Source: Phoronis australis
Lineage: Eukaryota > Phoronida > Phoronidae
Direction: 5' to 3'
DNA: 62,000 nucleotides
Assembly: GCA_002633005.1 (NCBI GenBank)
Contig: NMRA01000279.1
Coordinates: forward strand, 402,422 to 464,421
Shown here: in pieces, positions 12,601 to 27,600 of the stretch
Numbering within the stretch: position 1 is the first letter of the stretch
How the letters are laid out: every line of letters starts with the position of its first letter
Made by a program: the position numbers and the translations under genes
Notes under the pieces: model-generated
Told to the model about the DNA's origin: nothing
Database searches by the model: none
The model's input: only the letters and a program-made list of their open reading frames with translations

Positions 12601-15600
12601 ATATGAGCATATTTTTCACAATCAAAGGTGAAATGAACTTCATCTTCAATTCCGTTTTTACGAACACGACAAATCCATTCCTTCACAGGAATTCCGAACC
12701 GCCCCACCTCAACATCTAATAGTAGAATACCTAATCTCAATGGAGCAATGACGGACCTCTGAGATACCGGCAGACCTAAACACTGTTCCACACAATAGGC
12801 GCGTTCTTAACAAATCTGTATAATCAGAGTTTTGGTTTCTCAGTGATTATTTGTAACCAGTTTAACTCTAATAACTGAAATCTGAATGCTTTGAACCTTT
12901 CAAGAGACACAATTTGCTTGCTCCTGAAATTGTCTACAAAATTGCAATTCTCCATAATTTTAAATATTGAACTTGACCAATTGCCAGAGTTCCGATGTTT
13001 AAGGTCTCATAAAAACTTTTTTGCAATTCTGTTTTCATCCATTAGAATTAAACAATTCCAATTTTCATGTTGTTTGTAATATGAATTTGGCTATCCCAAG
13101 TCGCCCTAAAAATATACGTAGTACTCTCGTTCTGATCATTTTGCAACTGGAGTATTGAGAGTATCCCCAAATTCCAGATACATGCTCTAGAATTAATGGA
13201 TGACTTCAAATTTTGCAAAGACAGTTGTGCAAGTGTCGGCAACAAAACGTTTCTAATATAACGTAGTATAATGTAGTCATATTTCGTAAAAAAAGAATAA
13301 AAATAGCTTGTCACAATCATTTTAGATACGAGACTTCATTGAAAATTATACCTCAAGAAATCAGTGCAGATTCAAATTCAAACTCAGTAAGACTTCCTTA
13401 AATCCCTCAGTGCAGGAAGCATACACTTACCACCCGAATGAATGCATGTGGTGCGGTCAAAGTCAAGGTAGTATCCAGGGTAACAACTGCACATATAGGA
13501 ATCGATGAAGTTGGTGCAGATTTGACTGCAGGGAGCATCTCGCTCGCATTTACCAAACTCTGAAATTTAGATGTACACAATCAATATTCGAAACATTTTA
13601 AAATAATGCAGGGTTCATTTTATCGAAGGTCAGAAGTGGAGTCATGGGTAACGTTGCCATATCTTACATTTTTTATCGACACTTAGTTGACTGAAGTGGT
13701 TTGTAAGGGTGGGTAATGAGTGCGAAATGCTGACTTTGATAGAATTAAGTGAAGTACAATATATAGGTTAAGTAAAAATAGGGCGTCCTGTGCACAAACA
13801 TGAGCCGTAACAAATGTATGTGAAATGAGGCTAAGTACCCAGGATCTAATAACTGAACTCAAACTCGACTGAAACTGTGACTCAAAATTTATCAAATCTT
13901 GCCCCGTTATTCGAGTACAAATTTGTAAGCTAACTCGAAGCGTGCCATGTCATTGATGGCTTTCCATATTGGCGATCAGTATAGATAGCACGAAAGTGAT
14001 TTCTCTCAGTAGACAGAAATTTCGTCTTGCTTAATGTCTAAAAGCGTGAGTACGACAATTTCTCAGCGGCACATCTCGCCAACCTATAGTCTAATACTCA
14101 TGGCCTTTTACCTGCATCCTACAAACGACTAGGTATATACAATGTACATCCTTAGGCGTAAGGAAAGTATGCAAAATCAGCTGCACCAGTCTTCACTCAA
14201 CAATACCCACCTGTGCAATTGTACAGTCCATCCAGCCTATAACCAGTCCTACAGGCACACTCGTATCCTTGTCCATCCTCTTTGTTCAAACACTCGTGTT
14301 GGCACTTGTCCCAGCCTCTACATTCATTCAAATCTACAAAAACACAAGAGCTAAGGTGTAAAGAGAACAAAACAATATGGACGCAGAGTTTCGTTAACAC
14401 GCTATAACTTTGCATTAAGGTAATATGCACTTGCTTTACCTTTAGGAAACTAACAAGCAGTTAGAGGCCTGGATGATATTAGAGACTAAAACAGCTTGAC
14501 GGACGTGTGGCAGCTGGAAAGTACTTCAGTTGCAGATATTACTGTCTGCTGACTCCTCCTAGAAACAAGAGCAACGTGGAGCGTTGAAATGCGCCCACGA
14601 ATGCATCGCAAATGGTGTGCTTTAAGAGTTGTTTATTTGTATCATCAAATGACCACTAGATGGCGCAAAATACGTCAAATCCGTCTGAAAACCAAAAATG
14701 TCATCATTTCTTTACAAGAACGCTATTTACCAAATTCCATTAAAAGTCGTCGAGGAACTTCAGAGAAACAGAGAAAAAAAGATGAAATTGCCACTAGGGA
14801 GCACAGTGTTTGTCGGATCCGTCTAAAAGTCGCCGTCTTCTCTTGTTAACTTCATATAAGTATACACATGCTAAATTTAATAAAGATCCTGCAGAAGACT
14901 TAGGAGATACAGGTATGGGTGCAAAAAGAAAAAAAACGCCACTAGGAGGCACCACAGTAGTCGAAGTCGTCGGAAAATCATCGTCAACCGTCACCTTCAT
15001 AGAAGGAACATACATGCCACTTTTCACAATCCTCCTTAGAGTGGTTTGGTTGACAGAGGGACGGATGCCAAAAAAACAGACTCGAAAACAACACAAATGG
15101 GCACTATGTGGCGCAAAATACCTTGAATCAATCTGAAGACGAATGGCTAGCGTCACCTCACTATTTTGTGCCAAATTTTATAGAAATCCGTTGAGGACCT
15201 TTGAAGATAAAAGAGGTAAACGTAAAAAACTAAAATTGCCACTAGGGGGAACACCAGTACACCGATCTGTCCGAAAGTCGTCGTTGTCCGTTATCATTTT
15301 CATATAAATACATTTGTTAAATTTAATAAAGATCCTGTAGAGCGTTTAGGAGATACAGCCATAGGCGCAAAAACAAACGAAACTGCCTCTAGGAGGCGCC
15401 ACAGTAGTCGCAGTCGTCGGAAACTCATCGTCAACTGTCTTTTACATAGTAAGAACATCAGAGTGGTTTGGTTGTTAGAGGGGCAGATGCCAAACGACTC
15501 GAAAATAGTAAAAATGCCTCGAATCCATGCAAAAACAGGAGGATAGCGTCAACTCATTAATAGATGCCTACGAGCCAAATTTCATCAAAATCGATGGAGG

Positions 15601-18600
15601 ACCTTTGAAGATACAGAGGCGAGCGTAAAAACTAAAATTGCCACTAGAGGGCACAGCGGCATTCGGGTCGGTCAGAAACTCGTCGTCCTCTGTCGTCAAC
15701 CCCATAGGAACACACCTGCCAAGTTTGAATAAGATCCTGCAAGGGGCTTAGGAGATACAGCCATGAACGTCGGACGCCAGATGCCCGGACGCCCAGACAG
15801 AGATGACGGCAATATGCGACCACATATAAATATGTGGGCGCATAAAAATGAGAATACTTACCAACGCAATCTCCCTTAAAAGACTCTGTGAATCCATCAG
15901 GACACGGTCTACACTGAAACGCAACCCCAAGAATTTTTTCTAGTGAAGGTGGCACGTCTGTACAGTTGGTGCCCAACGATGCACAGGGAGAGTCGGCACA
16001 ACCATCGATATCTTTACTGCAGTCATCGCCTGCGGGGTATTTACGCATTAAAACATCGAGCACACACATTCACAGTGTACATCATTTAATGTGATTGCTT
16101 GTGGCACATATGATTAAACGAAGGGGTTATCTTACTTCTAATAAAAACACATAGCAGGGTATAATCGAACCGTCACGGATTGCACAGTGACATTCGAATT
16201 TCACTGCATTTACCCACAATGCTGCGTGGCACTTTCACCCTATCTTAGTAGAGAATTATGACATATAGATGGTGCTTGCTATTCGCCCTAGCCGCCATGT
16301 TCCTTTTGTCTCTAAGTCAATTGTTTAATTAGCGGTAAGATTCCCTCATTTATTGTAGCCTTAGCACATCTCTAGCATTGTTAACCTATTGTAATCACAC
16401 GTCACTTGTCAGCGACTTAGTAATTACCCCCTGTCTCTGTTCTTTCAGGTTACGATCATTCGTAGTTTACTGTAATCAATAAACAGTGAAGAAATACTTG
16501 CGAGTTATTTTCTATGATCGTAACCGCTAATTAAACAATGGACTTAGAGACAAAAGGAACATGGCGGCTAGGGCGAATAGCAAGCGCCATCTATATGTCA
16601 TAATTCTCTACCTAGTTCCACACGTTCTTTGTTGTTGTCAGTAATTTTCAATTTAAAATTTTTCTCGATTGCTTTATCTCTTTCATCGTTAGCCCGTTGT
16701 CAACATACTACCACTGCTGTAATGTAGGCAATGCAACTCTGACAGGGGAAAGTTGGAATAACTTGGCGAAGTTCCTTGGATGGGCGATAAAAAGTCTGTC
16801 GTGGAACAAGTGAATAAAGCAAATTCGTCAGGCGAACTTTGAATTAACAGGATCCCCGTTTTGAAGAGACCTTTCAACTATACTTTGAAACTTTTAAAAC
16901 CGGGAATATTTCCATAAGGCCACAATCTACAACGGCTTCCAACATAATACACGATCTTTGAAAAGGTGCCTGACATTACAAAACTAAGTTTAAAAACAAT
17001 GCGCTTTCTAATCTCCAGGAGAAAGGAGAGTTCTAACGCTGCGTAACTTGGGACGGCCCTATTGCAATCACGTTCCGGTCAGCGAGATCTCCAATAATAA
17101 ACATAAACATAAATAGATGGTATTACGTACCCTCCCAGCCAGTTACACATCGACAAGTTGTCAATATGATCGACACATTGGAGGAGACGGCCAATTGTTC
17201 GTTTGGTATGAAGTCAGGAGTAGCGTCATTTTTACAAGATGGAGACAGACTGACTGCTATTACGTGCGCTGAGGAAGTCCGATTAGTGCTATCTGTCGCA
17301 GAAAATCTACAAATACAAAACCGAAATGGGGTTAGCTAATAGTATATACTTGATTTATTCAGGCACTCTGAACTATAATTCTAAGGAGGAGCCCATAACG
17401 CAGAACTAAGTAAAAACAGTCAAATTCGTAGGATAGAGACATGGAAATTAAGCTTATTTCTCAAGCTTCTCCATGCTAATAGTAATGACATACACAAGCC
17501 ATGATACACTATTGGTCACAAAAATTCTCTATTCCTCATTTCGAAATAATCAACCAACACAGAAACTGCATGGAACTCACATAAGGCTGGAACTTTTGTA
17601 GGCCGACGGCGTCCATTCAACAGTCACGTCAACCTGTTTGGCACCGGTGACAGAACTAAAGTCAAGGTCATTCGGTAGATCAACAGCCTGGAGGGTGATG
17701 CTATCTCCATTTGAATCAGAAGCTGATAAACGAAATGTTACTTTCATGCCAATGGTAGCATTGAGGTACGTCGTCCCCGTTACAACAGGAGGGACCTGAT
17801 CTGCAGACGGAAGACGGATTTATTAAAATACAAATCTCAGTCACTACGAGTCCGTATAGTTTGGATATAAATGCGTATTCACAAGAACTAGAATTGTTTC
17901 CTGTGTGTGTGTGCCATTAGAAACCTGGCCCGTATCAAGGCACCATGTACTACATCAAGAGATATTTTTACATGCTGACACAATACAAATTATCACACTT
18001 GAACCTAAAATATATTAAACATCCACCAGACAATAAGGCGGGCCGGGTTCATACGATTCTGAAGGCCCACGGTTGCCGGTTTCCATCCAGTCATTGCCAA
18101 CCTTAACCGTCGCTAAACTTAATGTCAAGAACTATGACAAACGTCTCTGCTTTGAATGACATTGTTGTCAATTAAGCCTCCGTTCGGGAAACCCCATATC
18201 CACATAGTCTAGCATGGTGTTTACCTTACTAGATTTATTTGATTGACCTAGGTTCATGGCGTGGATTTCTTTGGCACACGTCGTATCATTCCATTCAGCG
18301 CCCGAACCATTTATTTGGACAAGCTGATGCAGTTCTCAAGCCTCCGTTCAAAGATGCAAAGTTAACTATAATGTCTGATAACTTTTACGGCACATGAGTA
18401 AAACAGTTTGGCATCACAACACAGGTGTACAGTATTGTATCTATGTAAGAGTTGTCTGCTGGACTGAATATTTACATATATTCCTAGTACCTCGGAGACC
18501 TCTAGATTGTCTCCTTTGATGGGTTGATGTAAAATCCTAGAGGTGGGAACTCTGGTCATGTGGGAACTAACAATTATTTGTCCATAAATGCCGTCTATAC

Positions 18601-21600
18601 TCTTGCTACATGCTGCTTGCTGACCTAGTCACGTCCACTACTATACAGCGATGGCAGAAGGTATAGTACGTTAGAAGGTGCATCTTGTGAAACTGTCCTT
18701 GACTTTTGTCCCACCTACTAATCATCATTTCATGCTGCACAGTTTGTACCTCACCCCACCTAGCTTGTTAAGCTGGGAAGGACTCAAATGCTTGAATGTA
18801 TTACACTACATTGTCTCCAACCAGATATTTTGTCTACACAAGATCTCAATGTTTCCATAACCAAACTCACTTCCTGAATCATGCAAGTGGTTGTAAACAG
18901 CAGATGAAATAACTTCCCCAGCATCACTTCTATGAGACTGCATGTTCAGTGTCACCCCCATAGCACTGTCACATGTTATCTTCAACAATGGGTGAATATT
19001 CAGCCCAGTAGACAAGTCATATTATTAAAAAAATGTGGATGGCTCAAGACCTACAGTTTGTTACAGGTGTACAGCGTCTGGTGAATCATAAGATAGTACT
19101 AACTTGACTCTTCTTTCAGTCGCTCATCTTCCTCAGCGATGTGTTTTGTAGTAAGCGCAATGCTCTTCTCACCCGTCGCAGCGTAATCGAAAAGACATTC
19201 AACATTGGAGCCACAGGCGACTTTCATTTCATCGGTTATGCTGAGCTCATCAATAAAGAGTGGCAAAAAACTTGCATTGTTGAAGGAAAGGGGACTTTCC
19301 CCAGGCTTATACAAAAAGTTGCCGGGACCAGAAACCATCCCTGTAAAAAACAATAAAAATTAAAATGACGACCGTCCGTACTAAATTATATCAAAATATT
19401 CCCAACGTTTCGAGCGACGCGCTCTTTATAAAGGGAGTGGCACAGTGTCATATTTTTACTATAATTTTATATCCTTATCCATCAGTAACTGCAAGACATT
19501 TCAGCATCTATTTGATTTATTTGTAAAAAGCAGACTAGATATATCAAAACCAGTATATACATTGAGAACGGAATAGGATCAAGCAATTGCAGAACAAAAC
19601 ACCCTAAGTTCATGCACCACAGAAAACCACTTACAAGACTGCCCCATGTAAAACTTCTCTCGTTCTGTTGAGTTGGGGCTGATGAGTGTTCCATTGCGGT
19701 AGGAGAAGTCATCGCTTGTATCCTTATTCATATTGCCCATTAAGCCACTTGTTTTGGCTGATACTGGTGTTTCAATAGAGTAAGTCAACATTCCAGATTT
19801 TGCTTGAACAGTGACGACGAAATCTGAAATTGGACGCAATTGAATATTGTTATGGTTGTATACAGACGTACAAATTTGCACTGGCGCACAGCTTTCATGG
19901 ATAGTTGAATGCACTGGACATCCATATAAAGGGTACCTGAAATGCCGCCATAAGCTGCAACCACCCCGGCCATGGGGTCCGGGCCTCTTTTGGATATTTA
20001 CAGGTAAGTTTGTGCGCAAAACTGTTGGAAATGTACAAACAAAATCATGCAAACCTATATCTTTTCTTTTCACAAAAATTAACATAACCAACCCCGTAAT
20101 TATCATCAAAGTCTAAATCTGCCGTAGAGGATTTCACGCCATCCTAGCCACCTCGCCCAGCTGCAAGAATGACTCGCCAAAAACAGATCAGTTTTTGATT
20201 GTTCCTTTTGCAGTTCCTTGTAGTGCCACTTCATGGCCACGGGACCTGTGAAAGTTATCATTCCCCAAGTCACATACACCCATCTTTTATCACCATAACA
20301 ACCATTTGGAAAATGTAATGTGAAGTTTGAATGCTGATATTAAATTGAATAGGAGACTTTTGAAATAGCCAAGCTATATAGAAATTCATTATCCCACCAC
20401 CCCCTGTAATGTGGATGGGAGGTTATAAACCTACTGCATGCATAAGCAGCGTTTTAACACCTTTCCTGCTTTTATAATGCAACAAAAGTCCACTGTTGTG
20501 CGGTGGGATGTGCTACTGCCTTATTTCTAAAACACCAATTATTCAATGGATGAACAAGGACATCATGTAATTCATACACTTCCCACTGAGAAGAAGTATC
20601 TGGCGACAAAGGCAGTGGCTGCGGCCAATAATAAAAGATTGAGAATTTTGATCCCAGCCTAACAATGGGAGGGGCGCTGACAGTGGAATTTATTACTCTG
20701 CTTTTAAATTAATGAACCCTAATGTATATGAATTTCTGTCTACCAAATCTGAGTCAGGATCAATCGGAGGTCACTTTTGTGCTCTCATTACTCTAGAGAG
20801 CGCAAATATCAAGTCTCCCATTACCATGGGATACTAAACTGATTTTCTTCAGCAATCCAGTACTGATTACACATGCTATATACCAGCCTTCCATCACAAA
20901 ACTGTTGATCTAGGTCACTAACCGCTTTTAAATTGTTCTCAATAACTGAGTTGATATGATGGCTATGAAGATCAAAAGGACATTTTGTTATTGCTTGTGA
21001 TCAGATGGCACTAGAATTTGACTTGCCACGCCATGTCATTTTATCGCTGAAACGGTCTTCTAGTTCTTTACAAGCACACAAACAAACTTCTCATCGGAGT
21101 ATTAGGTACAAGTCAAGACCAATTTTACAATGTCATGTGGTTTGAATCAACGCTTCTTTGATGAGCTATACAAGTATTCATTACCCGAGTTGAACCCTGC
21201 AATGGCCGACGTGGCAGTTTTCGTAACCGCGACACCAGTGAATTCCTTATTCTCAAATAGTCCTGACTGCTTGACATTGTTTACATAAACATCGACACCT
21301 ATAAGAACAAAAACATCGCATTTAAGCATTGATATTCACCCACTGTGAACATTGTATACAGAACAGATCATTTTAAACATTCCAACTTAAGACAACAACT
21401 AAATGCTAGCAAACAGGATCTCGCTGCACGCTACACTTATTTGCATGAGTTTCCTGTTTATCTCCACTGGTAATCATACTTTGCAGTATCTCACACCATA
21501 GGCCTGCAATGTACGACCCACTCGGAACAATGCTAGATGTCCCTTTGTCGTGGTTACTACGTCATTTCACGTTCACTTGAGAGTGTTTCAAAATATTGCG

Positions 21601-24600
21601 TGTGAACTTACTGATGTCCCAATGGTCTCTTGTAGTACCATCGCAAGTATAAGAGAAACGAAATAAATATAAGTAATGAAATGTGTCGGTATGTTCAGCG
21701 TGATGCCCAAAATTAATATACATATACATTTATACAGAAACACGATGTTTGTGTGTGTTTGTGAGGGGAGGTGGAAGTATATTGTAAAAATGAAATTATT
21801 TCCCAAAGGCATAGGAAGGTTAACACACGAATGTGACCCTCTAGAAAAACGTTGATTTTCTAGAACTTTTGAACACGTACACGTTGTAGAAATGACAGTA
21901 TCTGTAGAAATAATGTTACTCATACGCCCTAACAATACGTCCAATGACAATACGACAGTATTCGTAGACTAAATCGGTTTTTCCGGCTTCCTCATGCTTA
22001 TTGTCCTCCATTTCATTTATTGAAACAGTTCCTACAATTATGGTTACTGTCAGAAGTGAAATTTTCAGTTAAGATGAGCAACCATCAATGCGTTATTATT
22101 AAGTGCCTACCTTTGCATGCCGCTCTAAAAACCTAAATGCTGATGCCAATGGAAAGTATTAAACTTTAATATTGTCCGCTTGAAGCGAACTAAGGTAAGA
22201 AGTAAACTGACAAATTCTTGATAAAAAGCAAATAAAATTTATTTACTTTGACTGTATACGACTGTGAAGTTCATTAGGCTGCGTGGTCTTAATACACGTA
22301 CGATTAAAGAATTTTGCAATCAACGTAACTTGCAGGTACACGTACCGTTTCCATCTGATGCCAGCTCGATATGGACAGCGTCGGAGACGGTTTCTTTGGC
22401 AGCAATGGCGGTGAACAACGTGGCAACTGCATTACCAACTCTTTCCGTGCGACCCTGTAGTTGGAAGCCACTTTCTCCCGTCTCAACGATAAGGTCGTAT
22501 TGGCCAAGTCCGTTGAAAGTGTAGCATGGACCGTCTAAAGTACATATGTGAGGATCACCACGGCCAAAACCTGAACCAAACAACAAAGAAACGGAGAATT
22601 TATCTTAAATTCCGAGACAATATATACATTAAATCAGTTCACGTACTGCATTAACAACCCAATGCCGATTTAAGGATTATGGGGATCGTACCATGTACAT
22701 AATTTGAGCTACAATTCTAGCTAGTTGTCAAAAACATTCAAACCCTCAGTTGGTACTCTTGACGGTTGGAGCATTTCCACCCCACAGTAGACCCGCACCA
22801 CAGTCGCCAAATTACGTTCAAACTGGGTGTCTACAAAGTTATTGCCCAAGTATAAATAGGAATGACATGTTTGAGGTTAAAAGACGGGGTCCCTGGACTA
22901 TAGCTTAGCTTATTGGACAATCAAGGACCATGGAACAATCAAAATAGTACTGATACAGGAAATACGTCTACTGTAACAGTGAATGCAACAACTACAAGTT
23001 AATTTGGTTGAAGATGTCCAATTTTATCAAATGGATTAGATTTGAGGAAAGAAATGCTAATGTCCTTACCAAATCTCGGAGGTAAGAAACGAGACCCGTC
23101 CATTATGGGTCGTTTCTTGTGAAACAGTCTGCACGTTTCTATGTGCTTGTTACCGCAGCACCATTTGAAAGGTTCGAGATCATCCTTTACATAGTTCTTC
23201 TTGGATCCGCGCCAGAACTTATTATATCTTGATGCAAAACCGGCATTGGGTGGTCTGGTAACCAATGCACCGAAGTCATTGTAGCAACAGGACTAAAATA
23301 ATAAAAATATCTCCTTGGTAGCGTGCGCTTGCAGCGGGTGCGAATTTTTGATATGAATTTAGATAAGCATAAGAACACGGCTTTAATAGCTGTTTTAAGC
23401 ACTCAGAACTTTATCAATTAGGACAAAATTTAATGAATGCACATCACTGAATGCACATTTATCCTTTTGATGGCAGTTTTTCATACCACCTGAATAACGT
23501 TTGAGTACTTGACTTAAATATACCTAGCAGTGCTAAGAACATTTTTCAGAAGATACGAAAAATCTAGAATCAAAATAACAAATCCTATCGTCATGTGCTG
23601 TTCTAAAGAAATGAGGTACTCACATATCCATAGTGCCTTCTCACAAGGAACCTGAAGAAGAAACATTGGGAAACCGATGTTCGCTCGGTTTCATCAGTGA
23701 TGGCTATGTATTGCCATGGACGGATTCGGTCGACAGTGGGAGGACAATCTCTAAACCACGGAAGTTTAACTTCCTCCGTATTTTCAGCCCAAGTCAGACA
23801 TTTACTTCGGTCATTTTCACTGTCTTCAGCCGAGTTGTCAAGGCGATAGATCCACTTGCCATTAACAGCTGCAATATCGTAACACTGGAATTGAAACTTC
23901 GAATACCAAATCCAACACGATGCTGTTATTTTTACGAGACGCGGTCAAGAGTTTTTTGATGTCACAGTTTTCTAATGTAAGCTCCCTCCAGTTGGAAACT
24001 GGCCTCCGGCTGTCAAAAAATCCTCGCTGTCCCAACCAGGGTTTCCGTAGATAAGCCCCTGGGCGTGTATTCGGAAAGTGAAAAATTTCAGGCATTTTAA
24101 TAACACCAATAAATGCCCGGGCGTTTATTCGTAAAAGGGGGGTTTGGAAACGGAAAGTCACAATTTTGGCTAGTACGTAAATACCAGCATGATGCGCGAT
24201 ATAAGTTTTGTAAGTGGAACATACCTTCTGTGTGGATTGGTAGTCCTTAAAAGGACTGTTGATACCAGGTGTTAACAACGTTTATTGTGTAACAAATTAT
24301 CAATTTTTGCAATATCTGCCCAGCGGAACAACAAAGTTAATGTGCATGACACATCTAGACCTCAATGTGGCAAAGGTGATAGCATCCAAGGACGCTTATT
24401 ACTGAGAAAATCTATGAACTTCGGCTTGAATACTCCCACCACGTATTGTGAAAAAATAACAAGTTCGAGCCTGTGAAATTTCGGGGCTAACAGAGCTCAA
24501 CATACATTGCTACCAAGCTTATTTTGACGACAGTCTTCATGCATCTAGCTGGTCGATTACGTGTCACACAAAGACATTGATAATTTACATTTTGTCCGAC

Positions 24601-27600
24601 GGTCATGTTCAGTCTGCAGCGGTCTTGTTTTGTGGTGGAGCGATTATGTTTTTAAGTGCGTCTGTCCCATTTTTTGGTGCGGCGGTCTCATTTTATCCCG
24701 TAGATCCTGTTTTGTGGTGAGTTGGTCCGATTTGGAGGACCGGCGGTAATGTTTTGGGTTCCGTTGTCATGTTTAATTGGGTCCGGCGGTCATGTTGTTT
24801 CTCACCCGTGTATCAGTATTGTCTTGAAAACGGCGAGAAAGAATACACCCCGGAGAGGATATCGCTGCCTCCCATACTACGAGAAACTCCTGGATTTTGT
24901 ATCTTCAGCCATGCGGAAAATCCCGCAAGACATCAGTTTCAGAGCATTCGAATGTCGATCGGCAATTGGTCTCTATCGTATTATTCAACCCGGATTCGCG
25001 AACACATGGGATACAATGCGGGTATCCAAGAGATGGACGGCATGCGCGCAAGTCGCGGGATCCCTTCGGCGACTCGGAGGGGGAAAGAAATTTGGAGGAG
25101 AAACTGGATGAAAACATTGACATAGACTGAATACACGTAGATTAAGAGGTTTTGTGGCTGATTTTTTATTTAAAAATGTTTTTAAAAATTTTATTGTAAT
25201 AAATGCATAGTTCGGCAACACTTCATTCGTTTTTATAATTAATAAGTGCTCCACAAAACTGACTTTTTGACTAAAAGCTGACGCCAAGAGGGCTTTTAAA
25301 AGGAAATTTTCCAAATAAACACAGCACTATGTGGACACTTGACACGAGAAGTTGCATACTTTTCCGAATAAACGTACACGGGCGTTTCATCGGGTGGGCT
25401 TATTTACGGAAAACCCCGGTACCAATCAACCCCAATACCGAATTCTATCTTTCCCAGTTGTCATTGATTTTAGATGCCCAAGATGCCAGTCCCAAATTAA
25501 GGTTTTAAGGGTTCCCAAGCTATACAAGTCCTAGGACTTTTGACATTACAATTCCTTCTTTTGCTGTTATTTTCGAATTACCCTCAGTCATAGCTTTCAA
25601 GAGGGGGACAGTGCAGTGAAAAGACGGAAGGCCCCAATTGTCACTTACTTCGGGTGCCACAAATTTTACACCTACCCTCTTCCCAATTGCTAAAATTTTG
25701 AAGGGCCTCTGTGAAACATGTCTCGTGTAAGGACTTCAGCTACAGTTTCGTTAGTCGAATGGACTACATCTGCCGTCGCCAAAACTTTTGAATATCTCAC
25801 GTAGGGAAGACACGGGGCCTCTGTTTTGTGTGTGGCCCCAGGCTATAGCATATTTAGCTTCATGGATGATCTGGTAGGGCCCCGTGCAAGCAATACTTCC
25901 GGTGGCTGTAAATTTACAACTGTCATATATTTCTGACGGCATGCTTAGATCACCATTTTTTTTTGGGGGGGGGGGGTTGCTAATACTGCAAGTGAGGGCC
26001 CTTGTTTAATGAATGGGCCATTACTTAAAGCTGCATTATGCCCAGCTTAGCAGGCTAAAACAGAAATCAAATTAGGCATTTTACTCCCATAAAGTACCAT
26101 TAAAGAATTCTATTTTTGTAATGAGCATACACACGAAACCATCAATCCCCTCAACAATTCAACGTTATTCAAAAAGAACAGTGATCAAATGAAATTAACG
26201 AACAGCAATTTTTGTGTCAGACAAATTACAGAAAATGATGGAAACAAAGAAAAATTGAAATGTTGAAATATGCATAGTAAAGATTGTAACATTGTACAGT
26301 GAAAAAACACCACCAAATTAACTTGAATATTTTTAAGTTAATCAACGGAGTCAAAGCTAATGTATGAAAAATGTTTTCACTGATAAAAATACATCTACCA
26401 CCTTTCATCATGATTCTCCAAGCACATTTGGCAATTGAGAAGGTGGATGACAAAAGACAAAAAATAATAAAAGGCACTAGGGGGCGCAAGTAGGTCAAAC
26501 CATTACTTATTTGGAAAACGTATGAATGTCCAGTGATGCGATATCATGGCACAGAGAAGTTAGAACCAAATTTCCATTGGAGATTCTATGGTAGCCGGAT
26601 TTGTCCCAAAATCCAGTTCGGCTGTAAAGGACCACATAATAAATTTCACGAAGACCATCAAGAAACAGGTAGATATAGAAACAGAAAAAATGCCAATTTG
26701 AGGTGCCAGTGTAGAAGGTCTGGTCTGAAAATCATCGTCAACTGTGCTCCTCTAAGCTCAGTAGGAACACATTTGTCAAATTCCATTCTTTGAATGGTGG
26801 AAGCCAAAAACACTCAAAAAATAATCGAATAATTTTAAATTTTCAACGTCCGTTATCACATTGAAAGCCACGTGGCAAAGTCTTCTAAAACATCCTGCAA
26901 GGGCTCTGTTGCTGTGCGGATTCAACCACGTATTTGGGCGCTAAGAAACGAATTTCCTACCGGTGCCAAAGCTGTTCTTGAAGTTGCCTTCCATATCACT
27001 GATGTAGTACATAGCAGGTGTACCGGAGTAGGTTGGTGCCTCCAGAATAGTTCCGGAGGTGTAATCTCTATAACCTGCAAACACACGACCTAGACTTCCT
27101 TTGCGGACCATTTCGTCGTAATTATATAGCACGAAAGACAGCAAACCGTCAGTCACTAACACTGCTTGGTAGGTGTATCTCTGCAAGAAAAAGGGCAGGC
27201 GTATGTCAGCACTAATGGCAATTACTGCAGGCTTTGAGAAAGTTTAATGACCACCCTTGCAACTTGGTTAAAAACTGAAGCTAACGAGGCCATTCAATTG
27301 GCACTAAATTTAGCCTTTGTTATGTACTCTTCTCGGTGGTTAACATTTGGTTCCAACAATAGGCACCAGTTGAGGAACACTTGCAGTTGCAGGGCCTCTT
27401 CAAATGCGAAGGACAACATGGAGAATGAAAATACCAATACACAGAATAAAAAGCTTATATAGCAACACTTAGCACTGAAATGCGCCCACGACTGTTTCAA
27501 ATGCCAATTAATCTTCAATGGGTATCGATAAAATGACTTCTAGATGGCAAAGAAGACGTCGAACCAGTCTGAAAATTAGAAAGCATCGCCGTTTCCCCAA

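Noticed and set aside
14589-15174. ORFs of 86-126 aa on both strands
   Set aside because: They lie wholly inside repeat copy A; equivalent ORFs in copies B and C are not conserved.
24561-25130. Several plus-strand ORFs up to 129 aa
   Set aside because: Three frames are open at once because of base composition, and none shows a domain. Treated as part of the inverted-repeat element.
25956-25977. Poly-T/poly-G run as a regulatory tract
   Set aside because: Homopolymers of this kind are common in such introns and prone to sequencing error.
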